A stretch of DNA of 64,000 nucleotides, from NCBI RefSeq assembly GCF_020883495.1, contig NZ_CP086610.1, positions 2,833,501 to 2,897,500 of the forward strand. The letters run 5' to 3'. The notes under the pieces were generated by a model. That model was not told the origin of the DNA and did no database searches. It was given only the letters and a program-made list of their open reading frames with translations. Within the stretch, counting starts at the first letter, position 1; each line of letters starts with the position of its first letter. The position numbers and the translations under genes are program-made. The stretch is from Shinella zoogloeoides. GTDB taxonomy: Bacteria; Pseudomonadota; Alphaproteobacteria; Rhizobiales; Rhizobiaceae. Shown piece after piece: positions 26,694 through 36,569 of this stretch.

Positions 26694-27572
26694 ATGGCTG
26701 TCCATGAGGAGCGAAAAGCCGTGCATCCCGTCGCCAAGGCCATCTGGTACATCGAAAGCCATTTCGGGCGGGCGATCACGCTCGCCGAAATCGCCGGCAA
26801 TTCGGGCATGTCGCGCCACCATCTTTCGCGGCGTTTCAGCGAGATGACCGGCCAGAACCTGAACCGCTACCTGCGCGCCCGGCGTCTTGCCGAGGCGGCC
26901 CGGCAGATCGCCGGCGGTGCGGAGAACATCCTGAAGGTGGCGCTCGATGCCGGCTACGGCTCCCATGAGGCATTCACCCGCGCCTTCCGCGAGGAATTCG
27001 GCCTGACGCCGGAAACCCTGCGGGCCCGGCGCGACCTTTCCGGCCTCACGCTTCAGGAGCCCATCCGCATGTCCGCCATCGAGAAAAGCACCCTGCCCTC
27101 GCCCCGCATCGAAACGCTCGATGCCTTCCTCATCACCGGCCTCGGCACCCATTTCGAGCCCGGCACGGCCGCCGGCATTCCGGCGCTCTGGCAGCGGTTC
27201 AACGATTATTTCGGCCATATCCCCGGCCAGAACGGCAACACCGCCTTCGGCCTGTGCAGCATGGTGCCCGGAAAGCCGGGTTTCCGCTACTTTGCCGGCG
27301 TTCGCGTGCCGCGAAGCGACGACCTGCCGGCGGAACTCGAGACGATCCATGTGCCGGCGCAAAGCTGGGCGATGTTCCAGCACGAGGGCCATGTCAACGG
27401 CATTGCCGGAACGGTGAACGCGGTCTTCCGCGAATGGCTGCCGGCTTCGGGCCGAACGGTCGCGTCGTTCCCGGACGTGCTGGAATTCTACGGCGAGGAT
27501 TTCGACCCTGAAACCGGCCTTGGCCGCATCGAGATCTGGCTGCCGCTCGCCGATCAGATGACGAAATCGTGA
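26694..27572 (+). CDS. AraC-family regulator with GyrI-like effector domain
   Basis: A 292-residue regulator with an unusual domain order for AraC proteins: the DNA-binding double helix-turn-helix is N-terminal (ITLAEIAGNSGMSRHHLSRR, then ILKVALDAGYGSHEAFTRAF). A SOUL/GyrI-like effector-binding domain forms the C-terminal half. This is the Rob/SoxS-related arrangement found in regulators of drug and stress responses. It lies 45 bases after tetR on the same strand, so cotranscription with the efflux regulator is possible. The start is uncertain: a GTG at 26667 would add nine residues. Confidence 0.88.
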   Translation: MAVHEERKAVHPVAKAIWYIESHFGRAITLAEIAGNSGMSRHHLSRRFSEMTGQNLNRYLRARRLAEAARQIAGGAENILKVALDAGYGSHEAFTRAFREEFGLTPETLRARRDLSGLTLQEPIRMSAIEKSTLPSPRIETLDAFLITGLGTHFEPGTAAGIPALWQRFNDYFGHIPGQNGNTAFGLCSMVPGKPGFRYFAGVRVPRSDDLPAELETIHVPAQSWAMFQHEGHVNGIAGTVNAVFREWLPASGRTVASFPDVLEFYGEDFDPETGLGRIEIWLPLADQMTKS

Positions 27573-27669
27573 TATGAGCCTCAAGGGCGGCCGGTCCGCT
27601 TGCCAGCAGCCGATTTCTGCATAAATACGGAAGTCCATTCTCCGCCGTATTCATGAAGGGAAAGACCGG

Positions 27670-28419
27670 ATGGACAGCATTCTTGCACTCATGCAAGACC
27701 CGGCCGCCTGGATCGCGCTCGTCACGCTCGTCGTGATGGAAGTCGTTCTCGGTATCGACAACCTCATCTTCATCTCGATCCTGACCAACAAGCTGCCACC
27801 CGAGCATCGGGTACAGGCCCGCCGCATCGGCATCGGCCTGGCGCTCATCATGCGCCTCGCGCTGCTCGGCACCATCGCCTGGATCGTCAAGCTCACCAAT
27901 CCGGTCTTCGAGCTTTTCGGCCACGGCTTCTCCTGGAAGGACATGATCCTGATCGCCGGCGGTCTCTTCCTCGTCTGGAAGGCGACCAAGGAAATCCACC
28001 ACAATGTCGATCCGGTCGACCACAAGGAAGACATGGTGGGCGGCGCGGCCCTGACGTCCTTCTCCGCCGCCATCGGCCAGATCCTGATCCTCGACCTCGT
28101 CTTCTCCATCGACAGCATCATCACCGCCGTCGGCATGACGCCACACCTGCCGATCATGGTCGTCGCGGTCCTTGCCGCCGTCACGGTCATGCTGCTGGCG
28201 GCGACCCCGCTCGCCAACTTCATCGAGAAGAACCCGACGATCGTCATGCTGGCGCTCGCCTTCCTCCTGATGATCGGCACGACGCTGATCGCCGAAGGCA
28301 TGGGCTTCCATGTGCCGAAGGGCTACATCTACGCCGCCATGGCCTTCTCGGCGCTGGTCGAGGTGCTGAACATGGTGTCGCGAAACGCGCGGCAGAAGAA
28401 CAAGGGCGCAGGCCACTGA
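27670..28419 (+). CDS. TerC family integral membrane protein
   Basis: A 249-residue membrane protein with about seven helices and the TerC signatures [19 protein letters not shown] and [15 protein letters not shown]. Both contain the acidic residue within a helix that characterises the family. TerC-like proteins are linked to metal (manganese, tellurite) resistance and to metalation of exported proteins. The function here is inferred only from the family. GAAGGGAAAG precedes the ATG, and a strong terminator follows the stop. Confidence 0.93.
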   Translation: MDSILALMQDPAAWIALVTLVVMEVVLGIDNLIFISILTNKLPPEHRVQARRIGIGLALIMRLALLGTIAWIVKLTNPVFELFGHGFSWKDMILIAGGLFLVWKATKEIHHNVDPVDHKEDMVGGAALTSFSAAIGQILILDLVFSIDSIITAVGMTPHLPIMVVAVLAAVTVMLLAATPLANFIEKNPTIVMLALAFLLMIGTTLIAEGMGFHVPKGYIYAAMAFSALVEVLNMVSRNARQKNKGAGH

Positions 28420-28425
28420 AACCGG

Positions 28426-28457
28426 AACCGGCGGGGCCTTCACCCCGCCGGTTTTGT
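28426..28457 (+). terminator. Rho-independent terminator after the TerC gene
   Basis: A perfect 11-base stem AACCGGCGGGG/CCCCGCCGGTT with a six-base loop is followed by TTGTTCT, seven bases after the stop. The 240 bases that follow, to the next gene, hold nothing I recognise. Confidence 0.88.
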
Positions 28458-28700
28458 TCTGGAAACTGCCGAAGACGGGCCGGACGGGTGGGGAGCTCGC
28501 CTGCCGTTTCGTTGGCCACGGGGAGAAACCGGAAAAATCCCCGCATTCTCCATCTCCGTCGCGTCCGGTTGACACGGCCCGCCTTCTCTTGGCAAACCTT
28601 TGGGCGGGTGGATTGTTCCGTGAAAGTTTTGGGGGTTGCGCCGCGCGCGGCGGAACCGGCAGGGCCTCAAGGGCATTCATGCCGAGCATAGCCCCGCCGC

Positions 28701-30485
28701 ATGGACCGACATATGACCCTTGAGCAGACCTCCGCCTTCATCGTCATCGGGTTGATGATGGCGGCGTTCATCTGGGGAAGGTTCCGCTACGATCTCGTCG
28801 CCTGCTGTTCGCTGCTTCTGGCGCTCGCCGTCGGCATCGTGCCCTTCGACAGGGCGTTTTCCGGCTTTTCCGACGATATCGTCATCATCGTCGGCAGCGC
28901 CCTGATGGTGAGCGCGGCGGTCGCCCGCTCCGGCATCGTCAATCTCGCGGTCAAGCGCTTCTTCCCCAACCTCACTTCCGGGCGCAGCCAGCTCGCGCTG
29001 CTGCTGGTCTCTGTCGCGGTGCTCTCGGCCTTCATCAAGAATATCGGCGCGCTGGCCATCATGATGCCGCTCGCCTTCCAGTTCGCCCGCAAATCCGGCA
29101 CGCCCGCCTCGAAATTCCTGATGCCGATGGCCTTCGCCGCCCTTCTCGGCGGCCTGATGACCCAGATCGGCACCTCGCCGAACATCGTCGTCTCGCGGCT
29201 TCGCCAGGAAATCACCGGCGAGAGCTTCACCATGTTCGACTTCACGCCCGTCGGCGCGACGCTGACGGTGTGCGGCATCCTCTTCCTGCTGCTGTTCAAC
29301 CGCATCGTGCCGGAGCGCACCAACAAGAACGCCAGTATCGAGGAATCGCTGGAAGCCGCCGCCTATTCCTCCGACGCGACGGTGGAGGAAGGCTCGCCCT
29401 CGGTCGGAAAATCGCTCAACGAGGTCCTGCGCAACGGCGACGGCGACGTCATCGCGACCTCCATCATCCGCGGCCATGTGCATCTGACGCCGCTGCCGGA
29501 CGTGCGCCTGCTGGCGGGCGACACAATCCTGATGGAAGGCACGGCAAGCGCACTCGACAAGGTCGTCTCCGCAGCGGGCCTCACGCTCTCCGGCCAGCCG
29601 ATCCGCGCCGGGCGCGGCGAGGCCGGCGAAATCAGCGCCATCGAGGTCGTCGTCGGCAACGAGTCCCGCCTCATCGACATTTCCGCCCGCTCCATCGCGC
29701 TGTTCCATTCCTACGGCATCAACCTGCTCGCCGTCAGCCGGCAGGGCCAGCGCCTGCGCGAAAAGCTCTCGGAAGTCCGCCTCCGCCCCGGCGACGTGAT
29801 CGTGGTGCAGGGCAACAACCGCACGCTGCCGACGCTGCTGCCGGAACTCGGCCTTCTTCCCCTCGCCCAGCGCGAAATCCTGCTCGGCGCGCCGCGCAAG
29901 GCGATCATCCCCGTTCTGGTGCTGATCGCCGCCATGACCTCCACCGCGCTCGGCCTCGTGCCGGTCGCCACCGGCTTTTTCGCCGCCGCCGTCGCCATGG
30001 TGCTGTTCCGCGCCGTGCCGCTGCGCGAGGCCTATGCGGCGCTCGACGGGCCGATCCTCGTCATGCTCGCCGCCCTCATCCCCGTTTCCGACAGCCTGCG
30101 AACGACGGGCGCGAGCGAACTCATCGCCGGCTGGCTCGGCGCCATCGCCGTACACCTGCCGCCCTTCGGCGCGCTCGCGCTCATCCTGCTGACCGCGATG
30201 GCCGTGACGCCCTTCCTCAACAATGCCGCGACGGTGCTTGTCATGGCGCCCATCGCCGCGAGTTTCGCAAGCGCGCTGCACTACAAGCCCGAGGCCTTCC
30301 TGATGGCCGTCGCCATCGGCGCGGGCTGCGACTTCCTCACCCCCGTCGGCCACCAGTGCAACACGCTGGTCATGGGTCCGGGCGGCTACAAATTCGCCGA
30401 CTATCCGCGCGTCGGCCTGCCGCTTTCCTTCCTCATCGTCATCGTCAGCGTGCCGACGCTGCTCGCCGTCTGGCCGGTGCAATAG
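28701..30485 (+). CDS. SLC13-type carrier with two TrkA-C (RCK_C) domains
   Basis: A 594-residue secondary transporter. Two hydrophobic blocks (about residues 10-200 and 395-590) flank a soluble middle with two TrkA-C type ligand-binding domains, one near GDGDVIATSIIRGHVHLTPL and one near RLRPGDVIVVQGNNRTLP. Both carrier halves show the repeated signature of this superfamily (IKNIGALAIMMPLAF with TQIGTSPNIVVSRL, and FLNNAATVLVMAPIA with LTPVGHQCNTLVMG). Similar proteins move sulfate, dicarboxylates or related anions; the substrate is unknown. A second ATG at 28713 is an alternative start. Confidence 0.88.
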   Translation: MDRHMTLEQTSAFIVIGLMMAAFIWGRFRYDLVACCSLLLALAVGIVPFDRAFSGFSDDIVIIVGSALMVSAAVARSGIVNLAVKRFFPNLTSGRSQLALLLVSVAVLSAFIKNIGALAIMMPLAFQFARKSGTPASKFLMPMAFAALLGGLMTQIGTSPNIVVSRLRQEITGESFTMFDFTPVGATLTVCGILFLLLFNRIVPERTNKNASIEESLEAAAYSSDATVEEGSPSVGKSLNEVLRNGDGDVIATSIIRGHVHLTPLPDVRLLAGDTILMEGTASALDKVVSAAGLTLSGQPIRAGRGEAGEISAIEVVVGNESRLIDISARSIALFHSYGINLLAVSRQGQRLREKLSEVRLRPGDVIVVQGNNRTLPTLLPELGLLPLAQREILLGAPRKAIIPVLVLIAAMTSTALGLVPVATGFFAAAVAMVLFRAVPLREAYAALDGPILVMLAALIPVSDSLRTTGASELIAGWLGAIAVHLPPFGALALILLTAMAVTPFLNNAATVLVMAPIAASFASALHYKPEAFLMAVAIGAGCDFLTPVGHQCNTLVMGPGGYKFADYPRVGLPLSFLIVIVSVPTLLAVWPVQ

Positions 30486-30619
30486 ACGGAGCCTGAGTTT
30501 TTCTTGACGCGCCGGGCTGAATATGGTCTCACCCAGCCCAATGGAAAGCCTTTTGCCGCCGCTCGAAACGGCGAGAAACCCGGCCTTCCCCTCCTGAAAT
30601 GTCAAGACAGGCCCAACCC

Positions 30620-32077
30620 ATGAGCACTTCCGGCGTTCGCGTCCGCATCGCACCCTCTCCGACCGGCGAGCCGCATGTCGGCACCGCCTATATCGCGCTG
30701 TTCAACTACCTCTTTGCGAAAAAGAACAACGGCACCTTCATCCTGCGCATCGAGGACACGGACGCCACGCGTTCGACCCCGGAATTCGAGCAGAAGGTGC
30801 TGGACGCGCTGAAATGGTGCGGCCTCGAATGGTCGGAAGGCCCGGATATCGGCGGTCCCTACGGTCCCTACCGCCAGTCCGACCGCAAGGACATCTACCG
30901 CCCTTACGTCGACAAGATCGTCGCCAACGGCCACGGCTTCAAGTGTTTCTGCACGCCCGAGCGGCTTGAGCAGATGCGCGAGGCGCAGCGCGCCGCCGGC
31001 AAGCCGCCGAAATACGACGGCCTCTGCCTCCACCTTTCCGCCGAGGAAGTGACGAAGCGCGTCGACGCCGGCGAGCCGCATGTCGTGCGCATGAAGATCC
31101 CGACCGAGGGTTCGTGCAAGTTCGTCGACGGTGTCTACGGCCCGGTCGAGATTCCGTGGGAAGCCGTCGACATGCAGGTCCTTCTGAAGGCCGACGGCAT
31201 GCCGACCTACCACATGGCCAATGTGGTCGACGACCACATGATGAAGATCACCCATGTGGCGCGCGGCGAGGAATGGCTCGCCTCGGTGCCCAAGCACATC
31301 CTCATCTATCAATATCTCGGCCTCGAGCCGCCGGTCTTCATGCACCTGTCGCTGATGCGCAATCACGACAAGTCGAAGCTCTCGAAGCGCAAGAACCCGA
31401 CCTCGATCTCCTATTACTCGGCGCTCGGCTACCTGCCGGAAGCGCTGATGAACTTCCTCGGCCTCTTCTTCATCCAGATCGCGGAAGGCGAAGAACTGCT
31501 GACCATGGATCAGCTCGCCGAAAAGTTCGACCCGGAGAACCTCTCCAAGGCCGGCGCGATCTTCGACATCCAGAAGCTCGACTGGCTGAACGGCCGCTGG
31601 CTGCGCGAGCAGCTCACCGAAGAAGACTTCATGCAGCGCGTTCTAGAATGGGCGATGGAGAACAACCGCATCCGCGACGGCCTGAAGCTGTCGCAGTCGC
31701 GCATCTCCAAGTTCGGCGAGCTGCCGGACCTTGCCGGCTTCCTCTTGAAGTCGGACCTCGGCCTGACGCCGGAAGCCTTCGCCAAGGTGAAGTCGACGCC
31801 GGAAGAAATCCTCGAAGTGCTGAACCAGGTGCAGCCGGACCTCGAAAAGATGCCGGAATGGACCATCGAGAGCATCGAGGCGGAACTGCGCGCCAGCGCC
31901 GACCGGCTCGGCAAGAAGCTCAAGGTCGTGGTGGCCCCGCTCTTCGTCGCCATTTCCGGCTCGTCGCGCTCGCTGCCGCTCTTCGACTCGATGGCCATCC
32001 TCGGCCGCTCCGTCGTGCGCCAGCGCCTGAAGGTCGCCGCGCAGGTGGTGGCCTCCATGGTCGGCAGCGGAAAGTAA
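30620..32077 (+). CDS. gltX: Glutamyl-tRNA synthetase
   Basis: A 485-residue class I aminoacyl-tRNA synthetase. The HIGH-type motif is PSPTGEPHVGTAY (around residue 19) and the KMSKS-type motif is KLSKR (253-257). A C-x-C...C-x-H set (C109, C111, C136, H138) could bind zinc as in E. coli GluRS. The C-terminal anticodon-binding helices are present. ATG 30620 was chosen because it opens just before the catalytic domain and follows AGACAGG; an earlier in-frame ATG lies at 30599. It is 13 bases from lysS, so the two synthetases form an operon. A second gltX may exist elsewhere, as is usual in alphaproteobacteria. Confidence 0.95.
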   Translation: MSTSGVRVRIAPSPTGEPHVGTAYIALFNYLFAKKNNGTFILRIEDTDATRSTPEFEQKVLDALKWCGLEWSEGPDIGGPYGPYRQSDRKDIYRPYVDKIVANGHGFKCFCTPERLEQMREAQRAAGKPPKYDGLCLHLSAEEVTKRVDAGEPHVVRMKIPTEGSCKFVDGVYGPVEIPWEAVDMQVLLKADGMPTYHMANVVDDHMMKITHVARGEEWLASVPKHILIYQYLGLEPPVFMHLSLMRNHDKSKLSKRKNPTSISYYSALGYLPEALMNFLGLFFIQIAEGEELLTMDQLAEKFDPENLSKAGAIFDIQKLDWLNGRWLREQLTEEDFMQRVLEWAMENNRIRDGLKLSQSRISKFGELPDLAGFLLKSDLGLTPEAFAKVKSTPEEILEVLNQVQPDLEKMPEWTIESIEAELRASADRLGKKLKVVVAPLFVAISGSSRSLPLFDSMAILGRSVVRQRLKVAAQVVASMVGSGK

Positions 32078-32090
32078 GGAACGAACAAGA

Positions 32091-33584
32091 ATGAACGACA
32101 AGACAGAAACCGCCCTCTCCTCCGATCCGACGGAAGTCCGCCGCCAGAAGCTCGCCCAGCTGCGCGAGACGATCGGCGACGTCTATCCGGCGCATTTCCA
32201 CCGCACGATGACCAATGCGGAGCTTGCGGAAAAGTATGAAGGCCTGGAGCTCGACACGGAGAGCGGCGACATCGTGACCGTCGCCGGCCGCGTCTATTCC
32301 TCGCGCAATTCCGGCATGTTCATGGATATCCATGACGCCTCGGGCAAGATCCAGATCTTCAGCCACAAGGACACGACGCCGGAGGAAGCCCGCAACCTGC
32401 TGCCGATGATCGACCTCGGCGACATCATCGGCGTGACGGGCGCGGTACGCCGCACCAAGCGCGGCGAACTCACGATCAACGCGCAGCAGATCGTCATGCT
32501 GACGAAGTCGCTCCTTCCCATGCCGGAGAAGTGGAATGGCATTGCCGACATCGAGATTCGCTATCGCAAGCGCCATCTCGATATCATGAGCAACGAGGAG
32601 TCGAAGCTCCGCTTCCAGCAGCGCTCGAAGATCGTGTCCGGCATCCGCCGCTTCATGGAGAACGACGGCTTCATGGAAGTCGAGACGCCCATGCTGCATT
32701 CGGTCTATGGCGGCGCGACGGCCGAGCCCTTCAAGACGCACCACAACACGCTGAAGCTCGACATGTTCCTGCGCATCGCGCCGGAACTGTTCCTCAAGCG
32801 CACGCTGGTCTCCGGCCTCACCGACAAGGTGTTCGAGATCAACCGCAACTTCCGTAACGAGGGCGTGTCGACCCGGCACAATCCCGAATTCACGATGATG
32901 GAGTGCTACTGGGCCTATGCCGACTACGAGGACATCATGGACCTCGTGGAACGCCTCTTCGCCGAGCTTGCGGTAAAAATCCACGGTTCGACCGAATTCG
33001 CCTATGGCGACAAGGAAATCTCCTTCAAGGGTCCGTTCAAGCGCGTGCCGATGCCCGATGCCGTGAAGGAAGCGACCGGCATCGACTTCCTCGCCATCAA
33101 GACGGACGAGGAAGCCCGCGCCGCCGCCAAGGCTGCCGGCTTCGAGATCGAGAAGGACTGGACCTGGGGCGAGTGCCTCGCCTTCATCTTCGAGGAGAAG
33201 GTCGAGCCGACGCTGATCCAGCCGAGCCACGTCACGCATTTCCCGAAGGACATCTCGCCCTTCGCCAAGGAAGTGCCGGGCGAACCGCGCCTCGTCGAGC
33301 GTTTCGAGACCTATTGCAACACCTGGGAACTCGGCAACGCCTTCTCCGAGCTGAACGACCCGGAAGAGCAGCGCGCCCGCATGGTCGAGCAGCTCGAGCA
33401 GGCCCATGCCCGCGGCGAGAAGGCCAAGCAGCTCGACGATGAATTCCTCGACGCCATCGACCAGGGCATGCCGCCCGCCGGCGGCCTCGGCATCGGCGTC
33501 GATCGCCTGATCATGCTGCTGACCAACGCCCCGTCGATCCGCGACGTCATCCTCTTCCCGGCGCGCCGGGCGAAGGCGGACTGA
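32091..33584 (+). CDS. lysS: Lysyl-tRNA synthetase, class II
   Basis: A 497-residue class II synthetase. The N-terminal OB-fold anticodon-binding domain (VAGRVYSSRNSGMFMDIHD) is followed by the catalytic core with motif 2 (KVFEINRNFRNEGVSTRHNP) and motif 3 (GLGIGVDRLIMLLTN). It charges tRNA-Lys. Many alphaproteobacteria instead use the unrelated class I LysRS (lysK), so the class is worth noting. It is cotranscribed with gltX and followed by a strong terminator that also separates it from the convergent reductase gene. Confidence 0.96.
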   Translation: MNDKTETALSSDPTEVRRQKLAQLRETIGDVYPAHFHRTMTNAELAEKYEGLELDTESGDIVTVAGRVYSSRNSGMFMDIHDASGKIQIFSHKDTTPEEARNLLPMIDLGDIIGVTGAVRRTKRGELTINAQQIVMLTKSLLPMPEKWNGIADIEIRYRKRHLDIMSNEESKLRFQQRSKIVSGIRRFMENDGFMEVETPMLHSVYGGATAEPFKTHHNTLKLDMFLRIAPELFLKRTLVSGLTDKVFEINRNFRNEGVSTRHNPEFTMMECYWAYADYEDIMDLVERLFAELAVKIHGSTEFAYGDKEISFKGPFKRVPMPDAVKEATGIDFLAIKTDEEARAAAKAAGFEIEKDWTWGECLAFIFEEKVEPTLIQPSHVTHFPKDISPFAKEVPGEPRLVERFETYCNTWELGNAFSELNDPEEQRARMVEQLEQAHARGEKAKQLDDEFLDAIDQGMPPAGGLGIGVDRLIMLLTNAPSIRDVILFPARRAKAD

Positions 33585-33611
33585 GGGTTTCCCCTTCCGC
33601 TCGAAACATCG

Positions 33612-33648
33612 AAGCCCCCGTTACCGGCCGGTAGCGGGGGCTTTTCCA
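33612..33648 (+). terminator. Terminator between lysS and the convergent gbcB
   Basis: The stem AAGCCCCCG/CGGGGGCTT (33612-33620 and 33635-33643) continues inward into TACCGGCCGGTA, so nearly the whole 32 bases can pair. It is followed by TTCCATT on the plus strand. The other strand lacks a good T-run, so it mainly serves lysS. Confidence 0.85.
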
Positions 33649-33649
33649 T

Positions 33650-34747
33650 TCAGGCCTCGATCTGCACGTCGCCGATGGGCCGCGAGCAGCAGGCGAGGAT
33701 GTAGCCTTCCTCGATCTCGTCGTCGAGGATGCCGCCATTGTGGCGCATGTCCACCTCGCCCGAGACCTTCATCACCCGGCAGGTGCCGCACAGGCCGCCC
33801 TCGCAGGCCGCGCCGATGCGCACGCCCGCCGCACGCGCCGTCTGCAGGATGGTCTGGCCGGGCGGGCACTTGGCCTCCTTGCCGGCCATGGTGAAGGTGA
33901 CGGTCGAGACGGCGTCGGCCTCCTGCTCGCCCGCCCCCGCGCGGATGGCGATCTCCTCCGGCGCGGGTGCGGCGGCAGGCTGGAAGCTTTCCTCGTGGTA
34001 GCGCTCCATGTCGAAGCCGCAGACTTTCAGCATGTCGCGCACGCCGCGCATGAACGGCTCGGGGCCGCAGCAGAAGACGGTGCGCTCGCGGAAATCGGGC
34101 GCGAGCAGCGAGAGGCGGGCAGCATCGATACGGCCGGTAAGGCCATGCCAGCCGTCACGCGGATTGTGCCCCTCGACGACGAAGCCGAGCGCGAGGTTCG
34201 GCATATGGGCGGCGAGGCATTCGAGTTCGGCCTTGAACAGCAGGTCCTCGGGCTTGCGGGCGCAGGTGACGAAGGCGACGCTGGATTGCGGCGCGCAGTC
34301 CGCCATCCAGCGCGTCATCGACATCATCGGCGTGACGCCGGAGCCGGCCGAGATGAACAGGTACTTCTCCGCCGGATAGCGCACGAAGGAGAAGTCGCCG
34401 AGCGGACCGAACGCCTTCAGCTTCACGCCGGGGCGCAGGTTCTCGAACATCCAGCGCGTGCCGACCGAATTCTTCTGCGCCTTCACCGTCACGGAGACGG
34501 CGAAGGGGCGCGAGGGCGTGGAGGAGAGCGTATAGGTGCGCATGACGGGCTCGTCCGCAGAGACCGGCAGTTCCAGCGTGACGAACTGCCCCGGCAGATA
34601 GCGGAACCAGTTCTTCTGGTCGGAGCGGAACGTGAAGGTCATCACGTCCGCAGTCTCCACCGTGGCGGCGATGCATTCCAGCAGGTTGTGCCGGTCGTGC
34701 CAGGGGTGGAGTTCGTCGAAATGGTGGAAGTGACCTGCCGCCGTCAT
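33650..34747 (-). CDS. gbcB: Glycine betaine monooxygenase reductase subunit (GbcB-like)
   Basis: A 365-residue flavin iron-sulfur reductase. The FAD part shows MRTYTLSSTPSRPF and the NAD part ISAGSGVTPMMSM and FCCGPEPFMRGV. A C-terminal plant-type ferredoxin has cysteines in GAACEGGLCGTCRVMKV and ACCSRP. It passes electrons from NAD(P)H to a Rieske oxygenase, here the product of the gene ending two bases upstream. This pairing is that of GbcAB, which demethylates glycine betaine to dimethylglycine with release of formaldehyde. A related system acts on stachydrine, so the substrate is probable rather than proven. Confidence 0.88.
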   Translation of the reverse strand: MTAAGHFHHFDELHPWHDRHNLLECIAATVETADVMTFTFRSDQKNWFRYLPGQFVTLELPVSADEPVMRTYTLSSTPSRPFAVSVTVKAQKNSVGTRWMFENLRPGVKLKAFGPLGDFSFVRYPAEKYLFISAGSGVTPMMSMTRWMADCAPQSSVAFVTCARKPEDLLFKAELECLAAHMPNLALGFVVEGHNPRDGWHGLTGRIDAARLSLLAPDFRERTVFCCGPEPFMRGVRDMLKVCGFDMERYHEESFQPAAAPAPEEIAIRAGAGEQEADAVSTVTFTMAGKEAKCPPGQTILQTARAAGVRIGAACEGGLCGTCRVMKVSGEVDMRHNGGILDDEIEEGYILACCSRPIGDVQIEA

Positions 34748-34748
34748 G

Positions 34749-36002
<1,254 letters not shown>

Positions 36003-36039
36003 TCAGTAAATTTGCCGAGGCGCGCGAAAGGAGACGGTA

Positions 36040-36077
36040 TCCGGGCATGAAATGCCCGGAAATACACGTTTCCCGGC
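36040..36077 (-). promoter_or_regulatory. Possible expression platform of the cobalamin riboswitch
   Basis: Between the riboswitch and gbcA, the minus strand can form a hairpin with stem TCCGGGCAT/ATGCCCGGA and loop TTC (36040-36060), followed by TACCGTCTCCTTT. A competing pairing, CCGG(G)AAA with TTTCCGG (36056-36076), uses some of the same bases. Alternative structures of this sort fit an off-switch, but the T-run is weak, so translational control is equally possible. Confidence 0.45.
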
Positions 36078-36099
36078 CGCCCGCCGCAGCCAGTCACAA

Positions 36100-36275
36100 T
36101 CGTTCTCCAGGCTGGTTTCCGGGCTGAGGAGCGTCCCATGGGACGGGCAGCGCCTTCCCGGACAACCGTCCAGTGGCCTTCTGCTGCACCTTGACTCCAA
36201 CACCGTTGCGGGGGCAGCACCGGATTTCAACCGGCTTCCCAATTATCCGCCACCATCGGCAACGGCACCTTGAGC
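36100..36275 (-). ncRNA. Cobalamin (B12) riboswitch upstream of gbcAB
   Basis: The minus strand shows the conserved blocks of the cobalamin riboswitch in order: GGTGCCG near 36269-36263, then GGATAATTGGGAA, GCCGGTTGAAATCCGGTGC, TGCCCCCGCAACGGTG, and finally the B12 box AGCCCGGAAACCAGCC at 36125-36110. These match the family consensus closely, including the GCCCCCGCAAC core that binds the ligand. It is oriented towards gbcA, the next gene downstream. Known members mostly switch genes off when adenosyl- or methylcobalamin binds. Confidence 0.93.
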
Positions 36276-36334
36276 GTCCCCATCTAAGCGCAGGATTTTC
36301 CACATCACATGCCAGAAAGCGACACGCCATCATG

Positions 36335-36352
36335 ATTTGACGACAGTCAAAT
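36335..36352. promoter_or_regulatory. FNR/FixK-like box upstream of the riboswitch
   Basis: ATTTGAC-GACA-GTCAAAT is a perfect inverted repeat that contains TTGA-N6-TCAA, the half-site pattern of FNR/FixK/NnrR activators. Its centre is about 70 bases upstream of the first conserved riboswitch block, about the right place for an activator at -41 of a transcript that begins near 36302. It could instead serve the plus-strand gene. Confidence 0.35.
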
Positions 36353-36386
36353 ACAAGCATCTTGCGGATTCAACCCATGATTTTAT

Positions 36387-36411
36387 CCATATATATCAAT
36401 CCGATATATGG
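36387..36411. repeat. AT-rich inverted repeat in the divergent gbcA/36570 region
   Basis: CCATATAT (36387-36394) and ATATATGG (36404-36411) are inverted repeats around a nine-base spacer in an AT-rich pocket. It may be an operator or promoter element. The rest of the stretch up to the next gene at 36570 holds nothing I recognise. Confidence 0.3.
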
Positions 36412-36569
36412 CCTTCCGCCGCCGCACACCCAATCTGCCGCGGAAAGGCGCGCGCACCGGCTCCCCTTGTCATATTGCGACCATTGCGGCCTGTCGGAGA
36501 AATGGGGGGCGAACCGAAAGGAATGATTAACGACGTTTCCATAAGCTTTCGGGCGATCCGGGCGCGAGG

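Noticed and set aside
28458..28700. Intergenic stretch searched for a small RNA or operator before the SLC13-type gene
   Set aside because: No stem-loop with a T-run, palindrome or clear promoter pair was found.
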